This document shows positions 33,395 to 41,541 of a DNA stretch of 64,000 bases, piece by piece (the first letter of the stretch is position 1; the number at the start of each line of letters is the position of its first letter). The notes under the pieces are model-generated. The model ran no database searches. It worked only from the letters and a program-made list of their open reading frames with translations, and was not told the DNA's origin. The position numbers and the translations under genes are program-made. This DNA comes from Dactylosporangium sp. AC04546 (GTDB lineage: Bacteria > Actinomycetota > Actinomycetes > Mycobacteriales > Micromonosporaceae). Location: the NCBI RefSeq assembly GCF_022095675.1, contig NZ_JAHYSG010000008.1, forward strand, positions 62,001 through 126,000, in the 5' to 3' direction.

Positions 33395-33419
33395 CGGGAC
33401 CGGTCCCGACCGGATTGTC
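33395..33419 (-). promoter_or_regulatory. promoter with 14-bp palindrome ahead of the FHA/kinase/Clp operon
   Basis: On the minus strand GACAAT (plus strand 33414-33419) is a plausible -10 box; the perfect palindrome CGGGACCGGTCCCG (33395-33408) then falls on the expected transcription start, a classic repressor position. The operon's first ATG is about 40 bp further on. A second short dyad, GTAGC-C-GCTAC (33422-33432), lies just upstream over the neighbouring gene's stop. Confidence 0.45.
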
Positions 33420-33428
33420 TAGTAGCCG

Positions 33429-34460
33429 CTACATATTAACCACACCCACGATCCCGAGTGCCGCGAGGAAGTCCGGTGCGTCGAACATCGCACCCGCGGA
33501 CGCGACGCCGGTCGTGCGGGTCCGGCCGGTGAGGATCCGGTCGACGGCCTCCACCGCGAGCGGGGCGCTGACGGCGTAGATGTCCTGGCCGCCGGCGACC
33601 GCGCGGCGCTGCTCGCCGCCGCGGTGCACGACGACGTCGACGACGAACGACTGCGCGGAGCGGCCGGTCGCGTCGGCCGCGACCGGGGCCGGGGTGTCCG
33701 GGGCGACCACGTCGCGGGCCGCCTCGGCGGTCATGTAGGAGCGCACCTCGGCCACCGGCAGGTGGCTGGGCACGGTGACGATGTCGGCCATCGAGAACCC
33801 GGCGACGACGTCGCGCTCGCCGGTCGGGGCGGGGAAGGACCAGCGCCCGGTCGACGGGGCGTCGTCGTGGTACTCCAGCCGGCCGCCGGCGTAGCGGACC
33901 CGGCGCCCGCCGCGCCGCTGCCGGGAGACGTCGCCCGACAGCCGGGTGCCGGCGGTCGGGTGCCAGCTGTCCAGGCCGTACGCGACGTCCACCCGGTCCG
34001 CCGCGGTCCAGTCGCCCATCGCCGCGGTGGCCAGCAGGTCGCCGAGCCCGCCGTAGAAGGCCATCGCCGGCACGACCGCGACGCCGGCCGCCTTCGCCCG
34101 GTCGGCGTACAGCTCGAACGTGTCGGCGTTGGCCTCGATCTCCGCGGCGACATCGACGTACGGGATGCCCGCACGCAGTGCCGCCTCGATCACCGGTCCG
34201 GCGGTGGCGGCGAACGGCCCCGCGCAGTTGACCACCGCGGCCGACCCGGCGAGCGCCCGGTCGAGCGCGGCGGGGTCGTCGACGGCGGCCGGCCGGACCT
34301 CGGGCCGGACCTCGTCGGCCCCGGCCACCGCGGCCAGCTTCCGCGGGTCCCGGCCCGACAGCACCGGGACGTAGCCACGTTCCCGCAGGGCCGCCACGAC
34401 GAAGCGGCCGGTGTGTCCATACGCGCCGTAGACGGTCACGTTTCTGTTCGAAAGCTCCAC
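33429..34460 (-). CDS. saccharopine dehydrogenase-like oxidoreductase (trans-acting enoyl reductase family)
   Basis: A 343-residue NAD(P)-dependent protein. N-terminal VTVYGAYGHTGRFVVAALRERGYVPVLSGRD is the Rossmann motif; VVNCAGPFAATAGPVIEAALRAGIPYVDVAAE is the conserved core of saccharopine dehydrogenase-like reductases, which include the Rv2953-type trans-acting enoyl reductase. Substrate not inferable. Start is uncertain: GTG at 34460 or GTG at 34439 directly before the Rossmann strand; neither has a good Shine-Dalgarno. Divergent from a GlxA-type regulator that probably controls it. Confidence 0.8.
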   Translation of the reverse strand: MELSNRNVTVYGAYGHTGRFVVAALRERGYVPVLSGRDPRKLAAVAGADEVRPEVRPAAVDDPAALDRALAGSAAVVNCAGPFAATAGPVIEAALRAGIPYVDVAAEIEANADTFELYADRAKAAGVAVVPAMAFYGGLGDLLATAAMGDWTAADRVDVAYGLDSWHPTAGTRLSGDVSRQRRGGRRVRYAGGRLEYHDDAPSTGRWSFPAPTGERDVVAGFSMADIVTVPSHLPVAEVRSYMTAEAARDVVAPDTPAPVAADATGRSAQSFVVDVVVHRGGEQRRAVAGGQDIYAVSAPLAVEAVDRILTGRTRTTGVASAGAMFDAPDFLAALGIVGVVNM

Positions 34461-34513
34461 CAGGACATCGTGGCGACCGCCCGGCCCGCGGTGTGAGTGT
34501 CGGAAACGACGTG

Positions 34514-34531
34514 GTCCGTACAATTTCGGAC
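34514..34531 (+). promoter_or_regulatory. leaderless promoter with dyad for the GlxA-type regulator
   Basis: TACAAT (34519-34524) is a near-consensus -10 box ending 7 nt before the GTG at 34532, so transcription would start at or next to the start codon. It is flanked by GTCCG (34514-34518) and CGGAC (34527-34531), an inverted repeat that brackets the -10 and could be the regulator's own operator. Confidence 0.6.
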
Positions 34532-35449
34532 GTGCACACGATCGCCATCGCCGTCGCCGACGGGATCCTCAACTTCGAGCTCTCCCTGGCCTGCGAGATC
34601 TTCGGCGCGGTGGACCGGTACGAGCTGCTCATCTGCGGATCGGCGCCGGTCCGGGCCGACGGGCGGTTCCTGCTCGAGCCCGACGACGGGCTCGACCGGC
34701 TCGCCCGGGCGGACACCGTGATCGTCCCCGGCTGGGCCGAGCTGGACGCCGAGCCGCCGGCCGACCTCGTCGCCGCCGTCCGCGCCGCGCACGGCGCCGG
34801 CGCCCGGGTCGCGTCGCTGTGCACCGGCGCGTTCGTGCTGGCCGCGGCGGGCCTGCTGGACGGGCGGCGGGCCACCACCCACTGGCTGTATGCGGAGGCG
34901 CTCGCCGCCCGCTACCCGCGGATCGAGGTCGACCCCGACGTCCTCTATGTCGACAGCGGCAGCGTGCTCACCTCGGCCGGCAAGGCCGCCGCGATGGACC
35001 TGTGCCTGCACCTGGTCCGGCTCGACCACGGCTCGGCCGTCGCCAACGCGGTCGCCCGGCGGCTCGTCGTGCCGCCGCACCGGTCGGGCGGGCAGGCGCA
35101 GTTCGTCGCCACGCCGGTGCCGGAACCGCAGGACCGCCCGCTGAGCGCGGTGCTCGCCTGGGCGGCCGGGCGGCTGGACCAGCCGCTGACCGTGGAGGAC
35201 CTGGCCCGCCGGGCCGGCCTCAGCTCGCGCCACCTCGCCCGGCACTTCCGCTCGGCGACCGGCACGACGCCGCTGCGGTGGCTGCTGACGCAGCGGATCC
35301 GGCGGGCCCAGGAGCTGCTGGAGACCACCGACGACGGGATGGACGCGATCGCGGCGGCGACCGGCATGGGCACGGCGACGACGCTGCGCCGGCACTTCAG
35401 CCGGGTCGTTGGCGTGCCGCCCGTGGAGTACCGCCGCACCTTCAGATGA
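34532..35449 (+). CDS. GlxA-family (DJ-1/PfpI + AraC) transcriptional regulator
   Basis: A 305-residue regulator. The N-terminal half is a DJ-1/PfpI class I amidotransferase-like domain (VHTIAIAVADGILNFELSLACEIF, VASLCTGAFVLAAAGLLDGRRATTHW with the nucleophile-elbow Cys), the C-terminal half two AraC HTHs (LTVEDLARRAGLSSRHLARHFRSATGTTPLRWLLTQRI, MDAIAAATGMGTATTLRRHFSR). I chose the GTG at 34532 because the -10 box sits 7 nt ahead of it; an earlier in-frame GTG at 34493 would add 13 poorly conserved residues upstream of the promoter. Likely controls the divergent oxidoreductase. Confidence 0.9.
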   Translation: MHTIAIAVADGILNFELSLACEIFGAVDRYELLICGSAPVRADGRFLLEPDDGLDRLARADTVIVPGWAELDAEPPADLVAAVRAAHGAGARVASLCTGAFVLAAAGLLDGRRATTHWLYAEALAARYPRIEVDPDVLYVDSGSVLTSAGKAAAMDLCLHLVRLDHGSAVANAVARRLVVPPHRSGGQAQFVATPVPEPQDRPLSAVLAWAAGRLDQPLTVEDLARRAGLSSRHLARHFRSATGTTPLRWLLTQRIRRAQELLETTDDGMDAIAAATGMGTATTLRRHFSRVVGVPPVEYRRTFR

Positions 35450-35486
35450 CAGAAATTTGTGTCATCTCAGTTATGTCTGCTAGCGT
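35444..35486 (+). promoter_or_regulatory. 24-bp palindromic operator and leaderless promoter of the MarR/GbsR gene
   Basis: AGATGACA (35444-35451) and TGTCATCT (35460-35467) are perfect inverted repeats around GAAATTTG; 22 of 24 positions are symmetric. TTGTGT (35457-35462) and TAGCGT (35481-35486) with an 18-bp spacer could be -35 and -10; the -10 ends 6 nt before the ATG at 35493, predicting a leaderless mRNA. The operator covers the -35 box and starts in the stop codon of the upstream gene, as expected for an autorepressor. Confidence 0.7.
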
Positions 35487-35492
35487 CGTGGC

Positions 35493-35987
35493 ATGCCGAG
35501 GGACGAGGAGCTCCTGTTCGCCGACCACATGGGGCGGTTCTACGCCGGCCACCACGGGTTCCCGCCGATGGCCGGCCGCCTGCTCGGTTACCTGCTGATC
35601 TGCGACCCCCCGCAGCAGACCATCGACACGCTCGGCGACGCGCTGCTGGCCAGCCGCAGCGCCATCACGGGCGCCGTCAAGCTGCTGGAGGGCTATGGCT
35701 ACGTGGCCCGCACCCGCCGGGCCGGCGAGCGCTTCGACCGGGTCGGGCTGCGGCCCGAGGCCCTGGAGCCGCGCAACGCCCAGGCCGAGCTGTTCAAGGA
35801 GCAGGCCGCCCTGCTCCGCGAGGGGCTCGCCATCCTCCCCGAGACCCAGACCGCGCAGCGGGCCGCCCTGCTGGAGCTGGTCGCCCTCGCCGAGTTCTTC
35901 CAGGTGCGGCTGCCGCAGCTGATGGACGAGTGGCGCGAGCACCGCGCGGCCCTGCGCGCCGAAGGCAAGCTTCCCGAGCTGGAGTGA
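35493..35987 (+). CDS. MarR/GbsR-type transcriptional regulator
   Basis: A 164-residue winged-helix protein of the GbsR-like MarR branch: FADHMGRFYAGHHGFPPMAGRLLGYLLICDPPQQTIDTLGDALLASRSAITGAVKLLEGYGYVARTRRAGERFDRVGL. The C-terminal helices (ETQTAQRAALLELVALAEFFQVRLPQLM) form the dimer/ligand region. It is the first gene of an operon with an ABC-2 type drug exporter pair and is preceded by a near-perfect palindrome, so it is likely an autoregulated repressor of the exporter released by the exported compound. Confidence 0.88.
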   Translation: MPRDEELLFADHMGRFYAGHHGFPPMAGRLLGYLLICDPPQQTIDTLGDALLASRSAITGAVKLLEGYGYVARTRRAGERFDRVGLRPEALEPRNAQAELFKEQAALLREGLAILPETQTAQRAALLELVALAEFFQVRLPQLMDEWREHRAALRAEGKLPELE

Positions 35988-35994
35988 GGCGACA

Positions 35995-36903
35995 TTGATT
36001 CAGGTTCGCGGCCTGTGCAAGGCCTACCGCGGCCGGACCGTGCTCGACGGCGTCGACCTCGACGTCCCGGCCGGCACCGTGTTCTCGCTGCTCGGCCCCA
36101 ACGGGGCCGGCAAGACCACCACCGTCAACATCCTCACCACCCTGATCCGCGCCGACGCGGGCGAGGCGACCGTCGCCGGCCACAGCGTCACCACCGAGCC
36201 GGCCGCGGTCCGCGCCGCGATCGGCGTCACCGGCCAGTTCTCGGCCGTCGACAAGCTGCTCACCGGCGCCGAGAACCTGGCCATGATGGGCGACCTCCAG
36301 CACCTGCCGCGGGCCCGCACCTGGCAGCGCGTCGCCGAGCTGCTGGAGCGCTTCGACCTGGCCGACGCGGCCGGGCGGCGCGCCGGCACCTACTCGGGCG
36401 GCATGGTCCGCCGCCTCGACCTCGCGATGAGCCTGATCGGCGAGCCGCGCATCCTGTTCCTCGACGAGCCCACCACCGGCCTCGACCCGCGCAGCCGGCG
36501 CACCATGTGGCGGATCATCCGCGACCTGGCCGCCGGCGGCGTGACCGTCTTCCTCACCACGCAGTACCTCGAAGAGGCCGACGAGCTGGCCGACCGCGTC
36601 GCCGTGCTCGACCGGGGCCGCCTGGTCGCCCAGGGCACCCCGGCCGAGCTGAAGCGGCTCGTGCCCGGCGGCCACGTCAGCCTCCAGTTCGCCGACCCGG
36701 CCGGGCTGGCCGCCGCCGCCCGCGCGCTCGGCATCGTCGGTGACCCGGACACGCTCACCCTGCAGGTGCCCTCGGACGGCTCGGTGGCGTCGGTGAAGGC
36801 GCTGCTCGACCGGCTCGACGGCGCCACCGTGACCAACCTGTCGATCCACACCCCCGACCTCGACGACGTGTTCCTGGCCCTGACCGAGGTGACCCCGGCA
36901 TGA
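35995..36903 (+). CDS. ABC exporter ATP-binding subunit (DrrA-like)
   Basis: A 302-residue ATPase. Walker A LLGPNGAGKTTTVNIL, Q-loop TGQFSAVDKLLTG, signature YSGGMVRRLDLAMSL, Walker B ILFLDEPTTGLDP and H-loop region FLTTQYLEEADELAD; the canonical switch His is replaced by Gln (TTQY) as in the daunorubicin exporter DrrA and relatives. C-terminal ~80 residues form the DrrA-type extension. Start is TTG, 7 bases after the regulator stop, with AGG five nt upstream. Forms an exporter with the next gene. Confidence 0.92.
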   Translation: MIQVRGLCKAYRGRTVLDGVDLDVPAGTVFSLLGPNGAGKTTTVNILTTLIRADAGEATVAGHSVTTEPAAVRAAIGVTGQFSAVDKLLTGAENLAMMGDLQHLPRARTWQRVAELLERFDLADAAGRRAGTYSGGMVRRLDLAMSLIGEPRILFLDEPTTGLDPRSRRTMWRIIRDLAAGGVTVFLTTQYLEEADELADRVAVLDRGRLVAQGTPAELKRLVPGGHVSLQFADPAGLAAAARALGIVGDPDTLTLQVPSDGSVASVKALLDRLDGATVTNLSIHTPDLDDVFLALTEVTPA

Positions 36904-37673
36904 GCGCACTGAGCTACGCCCTGACCGACTCGTCGACGATGCTGCGGCGCGTGCTGCGGCACACCACCCGCAACCCGTCCACCCTGATCATGTCCGTGCT
37001 GCTGCCCGGCGTGCTGCTGCTGTTGCTCAACTACGGGTTCGGCGGCGCCATCGCGACCGGCGGCGTGTCGTACCTCGCCTACCTGATCCCCGGCATCGTC
37101 ATGATGGGCGCCTGCTACTCGGTGAGCGCCACGGCGGTGTCGGTGGCGACGGATGCGAGCGAGGGCATCATCGACCGCTTCCGGACGATGGCCGTCGCCC
37201 GGTCGGCGCTGATGACCGGGCATGTCATCGGCAGCCTGCTGCGGAGCCTGTTCGGCACGAGCCTGGTGGTACTGGTGGCGCTGCCCCTCGGCTACCGCCC
37301 GACCACGGACCCGCTGCGCTGGCTCGCCGCGCTCGGTCTGGTGACCCTGCTGCTGTTCGCGGTCGCCTGGCTGGCGGCCGCGATCGGCCTCGCGACAGGC
37401 AACGCGACGGGCGCGGCCAGCGCGGCCGCGATCTTCCAGATCCTGCCGTTCCTGTCAGGCGCCTTCGTCCCGACCGAGACCATGCCGGGCTGGCTGCAGA
37501 CGTTCACCGCCAACCAGCCGATGACCCACATCGTGGCCGCGCTGCGCGCCCTGCTCAACGACACCCCGGCCGGCAACCACGCCTGGCTCGCCGTGGCGTG
37601 GTGCGCCGGCACGGCGCTGCTCGGCTTCCTGTGGGCGAGGTCGGCCTACAACCGCCGCGCCGGTTCCCGCTGA
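36900..37673 (+). CDS. ABC-2 type exporter permease (DrrB-like)
   Basis: A 257-residue membrane protein with six hydrophobic helices (e.g. LIMSVLLPGVLLLLLNYGFGGAI, YLAYLIPGIVMMGACYSVSATAVS, LGLVTLLLFAVAWLAAAIGL, FQILPFLSGAFVPTETMPGWLQ). EGIIDRFRTMAVARSA and FVPTETMPGWLQTF are hallmark DrrB/ABC-2 segments. ATGA overlap with the ATPase gene ensures coupled synthesis. Drug or secondary-metabolite export, regulated by the upstream MarR/GbsR protein. Confidence 0.92.
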   Translation: MSALSYALTDSSTMLRRVLRHTTRNPSTLIMSVLLPGVLLLLLNYGFGGAIATGGVSYLAYLIPGIVMMGACYSVSATAVSVATDASEGIIDRFRTMAVARSALMTGHVIGSLLRSLFGTSLVVLVALPLGYRPTTDPLRWLAALGLVTLLLFAVAWLAAAIGLATGNATGAASAAAIFQILPFLSGAFVPTETMPGWLQTFTANQPMTHIVAALRALLNDTPAGNHAWLAVAWCAGTALLGFLWARSAYNRRAGSR

Positions 37674-37679
37674 AAGGCG

Positions 37680-38735
37680 CTACGCGGGAGCGGGCGCCAG
37701 GCCCGTGCAGCGGCGCAGGTCGGTGAAGCGCTTGGTCAGGGCCGACGCGGCCGTGCCCGTCAGGAGCTTCGGCTGGCCGGTGCCGCTCACCACCGCCGGG
37801 ACCAGCTCGGCCTTGACCACCGAGCGGCCGTGGACCTGGACGCGCAGGACGCCCGTGTCGGCCGAGCCCACGTACCAGACGAAGTTGCCCAGCCCGTACG
37901 CCACGTACGTGCGGCCCAGCCAGCCGTCGCCCTGCAGGACGTGGGCGTGGGCGCCGATGATCAGGTCGGCGCCCGCCTCGGCGAGGGCCTTGGCGAACGT
38001 CTTCTGGTTGGTGTTCGGGCAGCTGTCGCGCTCGGTGCCCCAGTGGTTGAACACCACCACCAGGTCGGCCCGCTCGCGGGCCGCCCGCACCGCGGCCACC
38101 GCCCGGGGGACGTCCCACGCCATGGCGATGCCCGACGTGGCCGGGCCGGCCTTCCAGGTGTCGGCCAGTGTGTAGATCTGGCTGAAGCCGACGATCGCCA
38201 CGCGTACACCCTTCACGGGCAGGATCAGCGGCGCATACGCCTCGTCGATCGTGCGGCCGCCGCCGAAGACCGGCATCCCGGCCGCCGCGGCGGCGTCGAG
38301 GGTGTCGGCGAAGCCGACCCGGCCGTAGTCGAGGGCGTGGTTGTTCGCGATCGACACCGCGTCGACGCCGGCCGCCTTGACCGCCTCATACGCCGACGGG
38401 GGCGCGCGGAAGTGGAACTCCTTCGGCTCCGGCGTGCCGCGCGTGGTGACGGCCGTCTCCAGGTTGACGACGGCGAGGTCGGCGGCCGACAGCACCTCGG
38501 CGACCGGCCCGAACGCGGTCGCCGGGTTCTTGAGCAGCGCGGCCGTGCGCTCCGTGAAGTGCACGTCACCGCCGAAGGCGAGCGTGAGGTCGGCGGCGGG
38601 AGCGGCAGACGGCGACGGCGCGGCGGACGCCGGCGGTGAGGCCGACGGTGAGGCCGAGGCCACATCCGCCGGGCGCGCCGGCGAAGTGCAGCCACCCAGC
38701 AGCAACGCGACCGCCAGCAGCGCCCGAAGTTTCAC
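37680..38735 (-). CDS. CapA-family (poly-gamma-glutamate synthesis-type) metallophosphatase lipoprotein
   Basis: A 351-residue exported protein. Signal MKLRALLAVALLLGGC gives lipobox LLGGC, then a long Ala/Ser/Pro linker (residues 18-50). The CapA metallophosphoesterase domain shows LTLAFGGDVHF, LAVVNLETAVT, VSIANNHALDYG, VVVFNHWGTE (NHxG), IIGAHAHVLQG and YVAYGLGNFVW, i.e. the metal-binding D, N, H set. CapA proteins act at the cell surface, in poly-gamma-glutamate or wall-associated chemistry; the actual substrate in actinomycetes is unclear. Converges on the exporter permease gene (6-bp gap). Confidence 0.85.
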   Translation of the reverse strand: MKLRALLAVALLLGGCTSPARPADVASASPSASPPASAAPSPSAAPAADLTLAFGGDVHFTERTAALLKNPATAFGPVAEVLSAADLAVVNLETAVTTRGTPEPKEFHFRAPPSAYEAVKAAGVDAVSIANNHALDYGRVGFADTLDAAAAAGMPVFGGGRTIDEAYAPLILPVKGVRVAIVGFSQIYTLADTWKAGPATSGIAMAWDVPRAVAAVRAARERADLVVVFNHWGTERDSCPNTNQKTFAKALAEAGADLIIGAHAHVLQGDGWLGRTYVAYGLGNFVWYVGSADTGVLRVQVHGRSVVKAELVPAVVSGTGQPKLLTGTAASALTKRFTDLRRCTGLAPAPA

Positions 38736-38812
38736 GCGGACAGGCTACTTCGCCCCCCTGCTCCGCGCCCTCCTGTGATCTCACGGAGCCGGGGCAGCAC
38801 GCCGGTCTGCTC

Positions 38813-38938
38813 GCCCAGGGCCACGGGTACGGCCCCCGGTTCGGCCTGGTCGAGGTCGACCACGCCACCCCGCGCCGCACCCCGCGCGGCAGCTTCCGCT
38901 GGTACCGCGACCGGATCACCGCCGCGCGGCGGGAATGA
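38813..38938 (+). pseudogene. GH1 beta-glucosidase, C-terminal remnant
   Basis: About 41 codons encode AQGHGYGPRFGLVEVDHATP then RRTPRGSFRWYRDRI, ending AARRE and TGA. This is the conserved terminus of family 1 glycosidases (WAxGYxxRFGLVxVDxxTxxRTPKxSxxWYRxxI). No catalytic part precedes it; upstream sequence in frame looks non-coding. A deletion scar between the CapA gene and a lipoprotein gene. Confidence 0.75.
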
Positions 38939-38992
38939 GCGTCAGGACCCAGCGGGGCGGCGCAGGCGTCGCGTGGGCGTTACGGTGGCGCG

Positions 38993-39721
38993 ATGGGGGC
39001 GCGGGTACTGGTCGCGGTGGTGATGCTCGGTGTGCTGGCCGGGTGCGCGAAGGGGCCGCTGGCCGAGGACTCGGCGGCGACGGAGGCCGCGGCGCGGCAG
39101 GCGGAGCGGCTCAACACCCAGCTCGGGTACCGCAACCGGGCGCGTGACGCCGAGTCGATCGCAGCCGAGGTGCGCACGGTTGCGACGCGCGCCGACTCCG
39201 TGCAAGTGACGCCCCTCGCCTGGGCCGGGCGGCTCCTCCGCGACGAGCGGGCCACCGTCGACGTCCGGTTCGACGTGACGGTGCTCGATGCGGCCCCCTT
39301 TGGGACCACCGAGCGCAGCGCCACCCGGTGCTACCGGTACGAGTTGCAGCTCTACCGGTACACGACCTTCCACGAGATCGACTGCCCGGCGATCGCGACG
39401 CCGCCCGTGCCGTCCGCGGCGCCGGTGCCGCAGCTGCCCCGCGACGCCGAGGAGCGGCTCACGGCCGCGCTGCGCGGCGCCACTCCGGACACCCTGGCGA
39501 GCGCGGTGCGGGCGGCGTTCCCGGACGAGGTCTTCAAGGTCGACACGGTCACGGCGCAGGGCACGCTCGTGGCGGCGGTGGGCGTCCCGGCCGAACGGGA
39601 CTGCATCGTCATGATCCGCACGGCCGACGGGGCCACGAAGCGGGTGGGCTTCGACCCGATCTGGCTGGAGCCGGGCGAGCTCGGTTGCTCGGTCCAGCTG
39701 TACACGAACCCGCCCCGGTGA
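38993..39721 (+). CDS. exported lipoprotein of unknown function
   Basis: A 242-residue lipoprotein: MGARVLVAVVMLGVLAGC has lipobox VLAGC, followed by an Ala/Glu-rich coiled segment and a domain with two Cys pairs likely disulfide-bonded (RCYRYELQLYRYTTFHEIDC, ERDCIVMIR...GELGC). Family not recognised. TACGGT ends 6 nt before the ATG and there is no Shine-Dalgarno, so a leaderless mRNA is predicted. It converges on the PLP decarboxylase gene. Confidence 0.65.
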   Translation: MGARVLVAVVMLGVLAGCAKGPLAEDSAATEAAARQAERLNTQLGYRNRARDAESIAAEVRTVATRADSVQVTPLAWAGRLLRDERATVDVRFDVTVLDAAPFGTTERSATRCYRYELQLYRYTTFHEIDCPAIATPPVPSAAPVPQLPRDAEERLTAALRGATPDTLASAVRAAFPDEVFKVDTVTAQGTLVAAVGVPAERDCIVMIRTADGATKRVGFDPIWLEPGELGCSVQLYTNPPR

Positions 39722-39738
39722 TTTCGGCACGCTGGCGG

Positions 39739-41040
39739 TCAGCCTGCGTCGCGGGCGAGCAGGTCGTCGAGGGACTCCCGGCGGACCAGGACCCGGGAGC
39801 GACCGCCCGCCAGCGCCAGCAGCGCGGGCCGCGTGACCAGGTGGAAGTTGGTGGCCCGGGCGTGGTGGTAGGCGCCCGTGCCGGCGACCGCGAGCAGGTC
39901 GCCGGGGTGCACGTCGGCGGGCAGCGAGGCGTCGGGCACGACCACGTCGTCGGCGTCGTTGTGCCGGCCGACCACTGTCGCGGGGCCGTCAGCGGCGCGG
40001 CCGGTGCGGCCGGCGAGCACGGCACTGTGCCGGCTGCCGCACAGCGCGGTGGCCGGGCAGTCCGTCATGCCGCCGTCGACGGCGACGAGCCGGTCGCCGC
40101 CCTGGGTCCGGGTCACGGCGAGCACGCGGTACACGGTCACGCCGGCCCGGGCCACCACCGCCCGGCCGGGGGAGACGGTGAGCCGGGGCGCGGGCAGGCC
40201 GTGCCGGTCGGCCTCCAGGTGCAGCACCGAGCGCATGCGGGTGGCGAACCCCTCGAGCGCCAGGTCGAACTCCTCCGGCCGGTAGGCGACGGCGTGCCCG
40301 CCGCCGAGGTTCAGCTGCTCCGGAAGGACGCCGTGCGCGCGGTACATCGCCGCCCCGAACTCGCACAGCCGGCTGATCTCCCGCTCGTACTGCGAGAAGC
40401 GGCTGAGTTGATGTCCGATCGAACAGTCGAAGCCGGCCAGCCGCAGCCCGGGCTGGGCCGCGATTCGCGCGACGGCCGCGGCCGCCTCGCCGCCCGCGAT
40501 CCGCATCCCGAAGCGCCGCTCGGCCCCGTCGACCATCCTGAGCAGGACCCGCTGCCCCGCGGGCGCGGTCGCCGCCAGCCGGGTGATCTCGCCCATCGAC
40601 TCGACGACGATCGTGCCGACGCCGGCGCGGTACGCGACGTCGAGGTCCTCGGGGGACTTCGCGCTGCCGTAGAGGACGACCCGGCCCATGTCGAAGCCGG
40701 CCCGCTCGGCGACCCGGACCTCGCCGGCCGACCCAGCGTAGAGGCCGAGCCCCTCGTCGGCGACCCAGCGGGCCACGTCGACGGTGAGCAGCGCCTTGCC
40801 GGTGTACGCGACGTCCCGCGCCCCGAACGCGCCCGCGTAGGCGCGGCAGCGGTCCCGGACGTCCGCCTCGTCGAGGATGAAGGTGGGGGTACCGTGCTCG
40901 GCCGCGACGGCGGCCAGGCTGACCCCGCCGACGCGCAGGTCGCCGCCGTCGGCCCAGCGGGCGGTGAGCGGCCACACCCCGGCGCCGAGGTGGGCCGGCA
41001 GCGACGAGCGAAGCGTGGGCAGGATGTCGGTGAGCGTCAT
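39739..41040 (-). CDS. type III PLP (LysA-like) decarboxylase with altered active site
   Basis: A 433-residue fold-type III PLP enzyme. The PLP lysine lies in VAYTGKALLTVDV, the Gly-rich phosphate loop in LNLGGGHAVAYRP and the PLP-contact Arg in VSPGRAVVARAG, all as in diaminopimelate/ornithine decarboxylases. But the catalytic CESGD motif is VGRHNDADDVVVPD: the essential Cys is Asn and only the last Asp is kept; the substrate-side Tyr region reads GTGAYHHARATNFH. So it is probably not a DAP decarboxylase; a different amino acid decarboxylation, or another PLP reaction, is likely. Lysine biosynthesis genes are absent nearby. ATG at 41040 chosen over an upstream Arg/Ala-rich extension. Confidence 0.8.
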   Translation of the reverse strand: MTLTDILPTLRSSLPAHLGAGVWPLTARWADGGDLRVGGVSLAAVAAEHGTPTFILDEADVRDRCRAYAGAFGARDVAYTGKALLTVDVARWVADEGLGLYAGSAGEVRVAERAGFDMGRVVLYGSAKSPEDLDVAYRAGVGTIVVESMGEITRLAATAPAGQRVLLRMVDGAERRFGMRIAGGEAAAAVARIAAQPGLRLAGFDCSIGHQLSRFSQYEREISRLCEFGAAMYRAHGVLPEQLNLGGGHAVAYRPEEFDLALEGFATRMRSVLHLEADRHGLPAPRLTVSPGRAVVARAGVTVYRVLAVTRTQGGDRLVAVDGGMTDCPATALCGSRHSAVLAGRTGRAADGPATVVGRHNDADDVVVPDASLPADVHPGDLLAVAGTGAYHHARATNFHLVTRPALLALAGGRSRVLVRRESLDDLLARDAG

Positions 41041-41081
41041 GCGACCAACGCTGGCACCGCGGCGACGGGCCGCCCAGACGC

Positions 41082-41115
41082 CCTGACGCAATCCCTACGT
41101 CAGGATTTCGTCAGG
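41082..41115. promoter_or_regulatory. CCTGACG/CGTCAGG repeat cluster
   Basis: CCTGACG (41082-41088) and CGTCAGG (41098-41104) are perfect inverted repeats with a 9-bp spacer, and a second CGTCAGG begins at 41109, 11 bp (one helical turn) after the first. The cluster sits between the divergent LysA-like and STAS genes. The same heptamer occurs in a palindrome at 59727. Confidence 0.45.
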
Positions 41116-41169
41116 GCCGCCGGCCGGACGCGAGCCGGAGGCCGGTCGTGCACACCTGGTGATCGTGCG

Positions 41170-41541
41170 ATGAGTTTCGGTGCCGGCGGCGGTCCAACCC
41201 CCATGGAGGTCTCCCTGGCGCTGGGTGCGGCGGTCGCGCGGGCGGACATCGGCGGGCTGTGTGCCGGGCTGGCCGAGCGGCTGCGCGGACTGCCCGCCGG
41301 GACCGTCGTCTGCGACGTGGCCGGGGTGGCCCGGCCCGACGTCGTCACCGTCGAGGCCCTCGCGCGGCTGCGCCTGACCGCGCGCCGGCACGGGTGGCGG
41401 CTGGTCGTCGCCGGGGCCGGGCCGGCGCTGGTCGAGGTCGCCGGGCTGCTCGGGCTAGTCGAGGTGGTCGGGGAGGCCGAACAGCGGGAACAGCCGGGCC
41501 GTGTCGAGGAAGTTGTTGACACCGGCGATCCGCCCGCCTGA
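41170..41541 (+). CDS. STAS-domain protein (anti-sigma factor antagonist-like)
   Basis: A 123-residue protein. [89 protein letters not shown] follows the STAS fold, with the central segment lacking the usual DSSG phosphorylation Ser (VARPDVVT). The C-terminal tail ([20 protein letters not shown]) lies antisense to the 3' end of the ECF sigma gene, an overlap of 87 bp that I recall as common for such pairs. Presumably part of a sigma regulatory switch. Confidence 0.75.
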   Translation: MSFGAGGGPTPMEVSLALGAAVARADIGGLCAGLAERLRGLPAGTVVCDVAGVARPDVVTVEALARLRLTARRHGWRLVVAGAGPALVEVAGLLGLVEVVGEAEQREQPGRVEEVVDTGDPPA

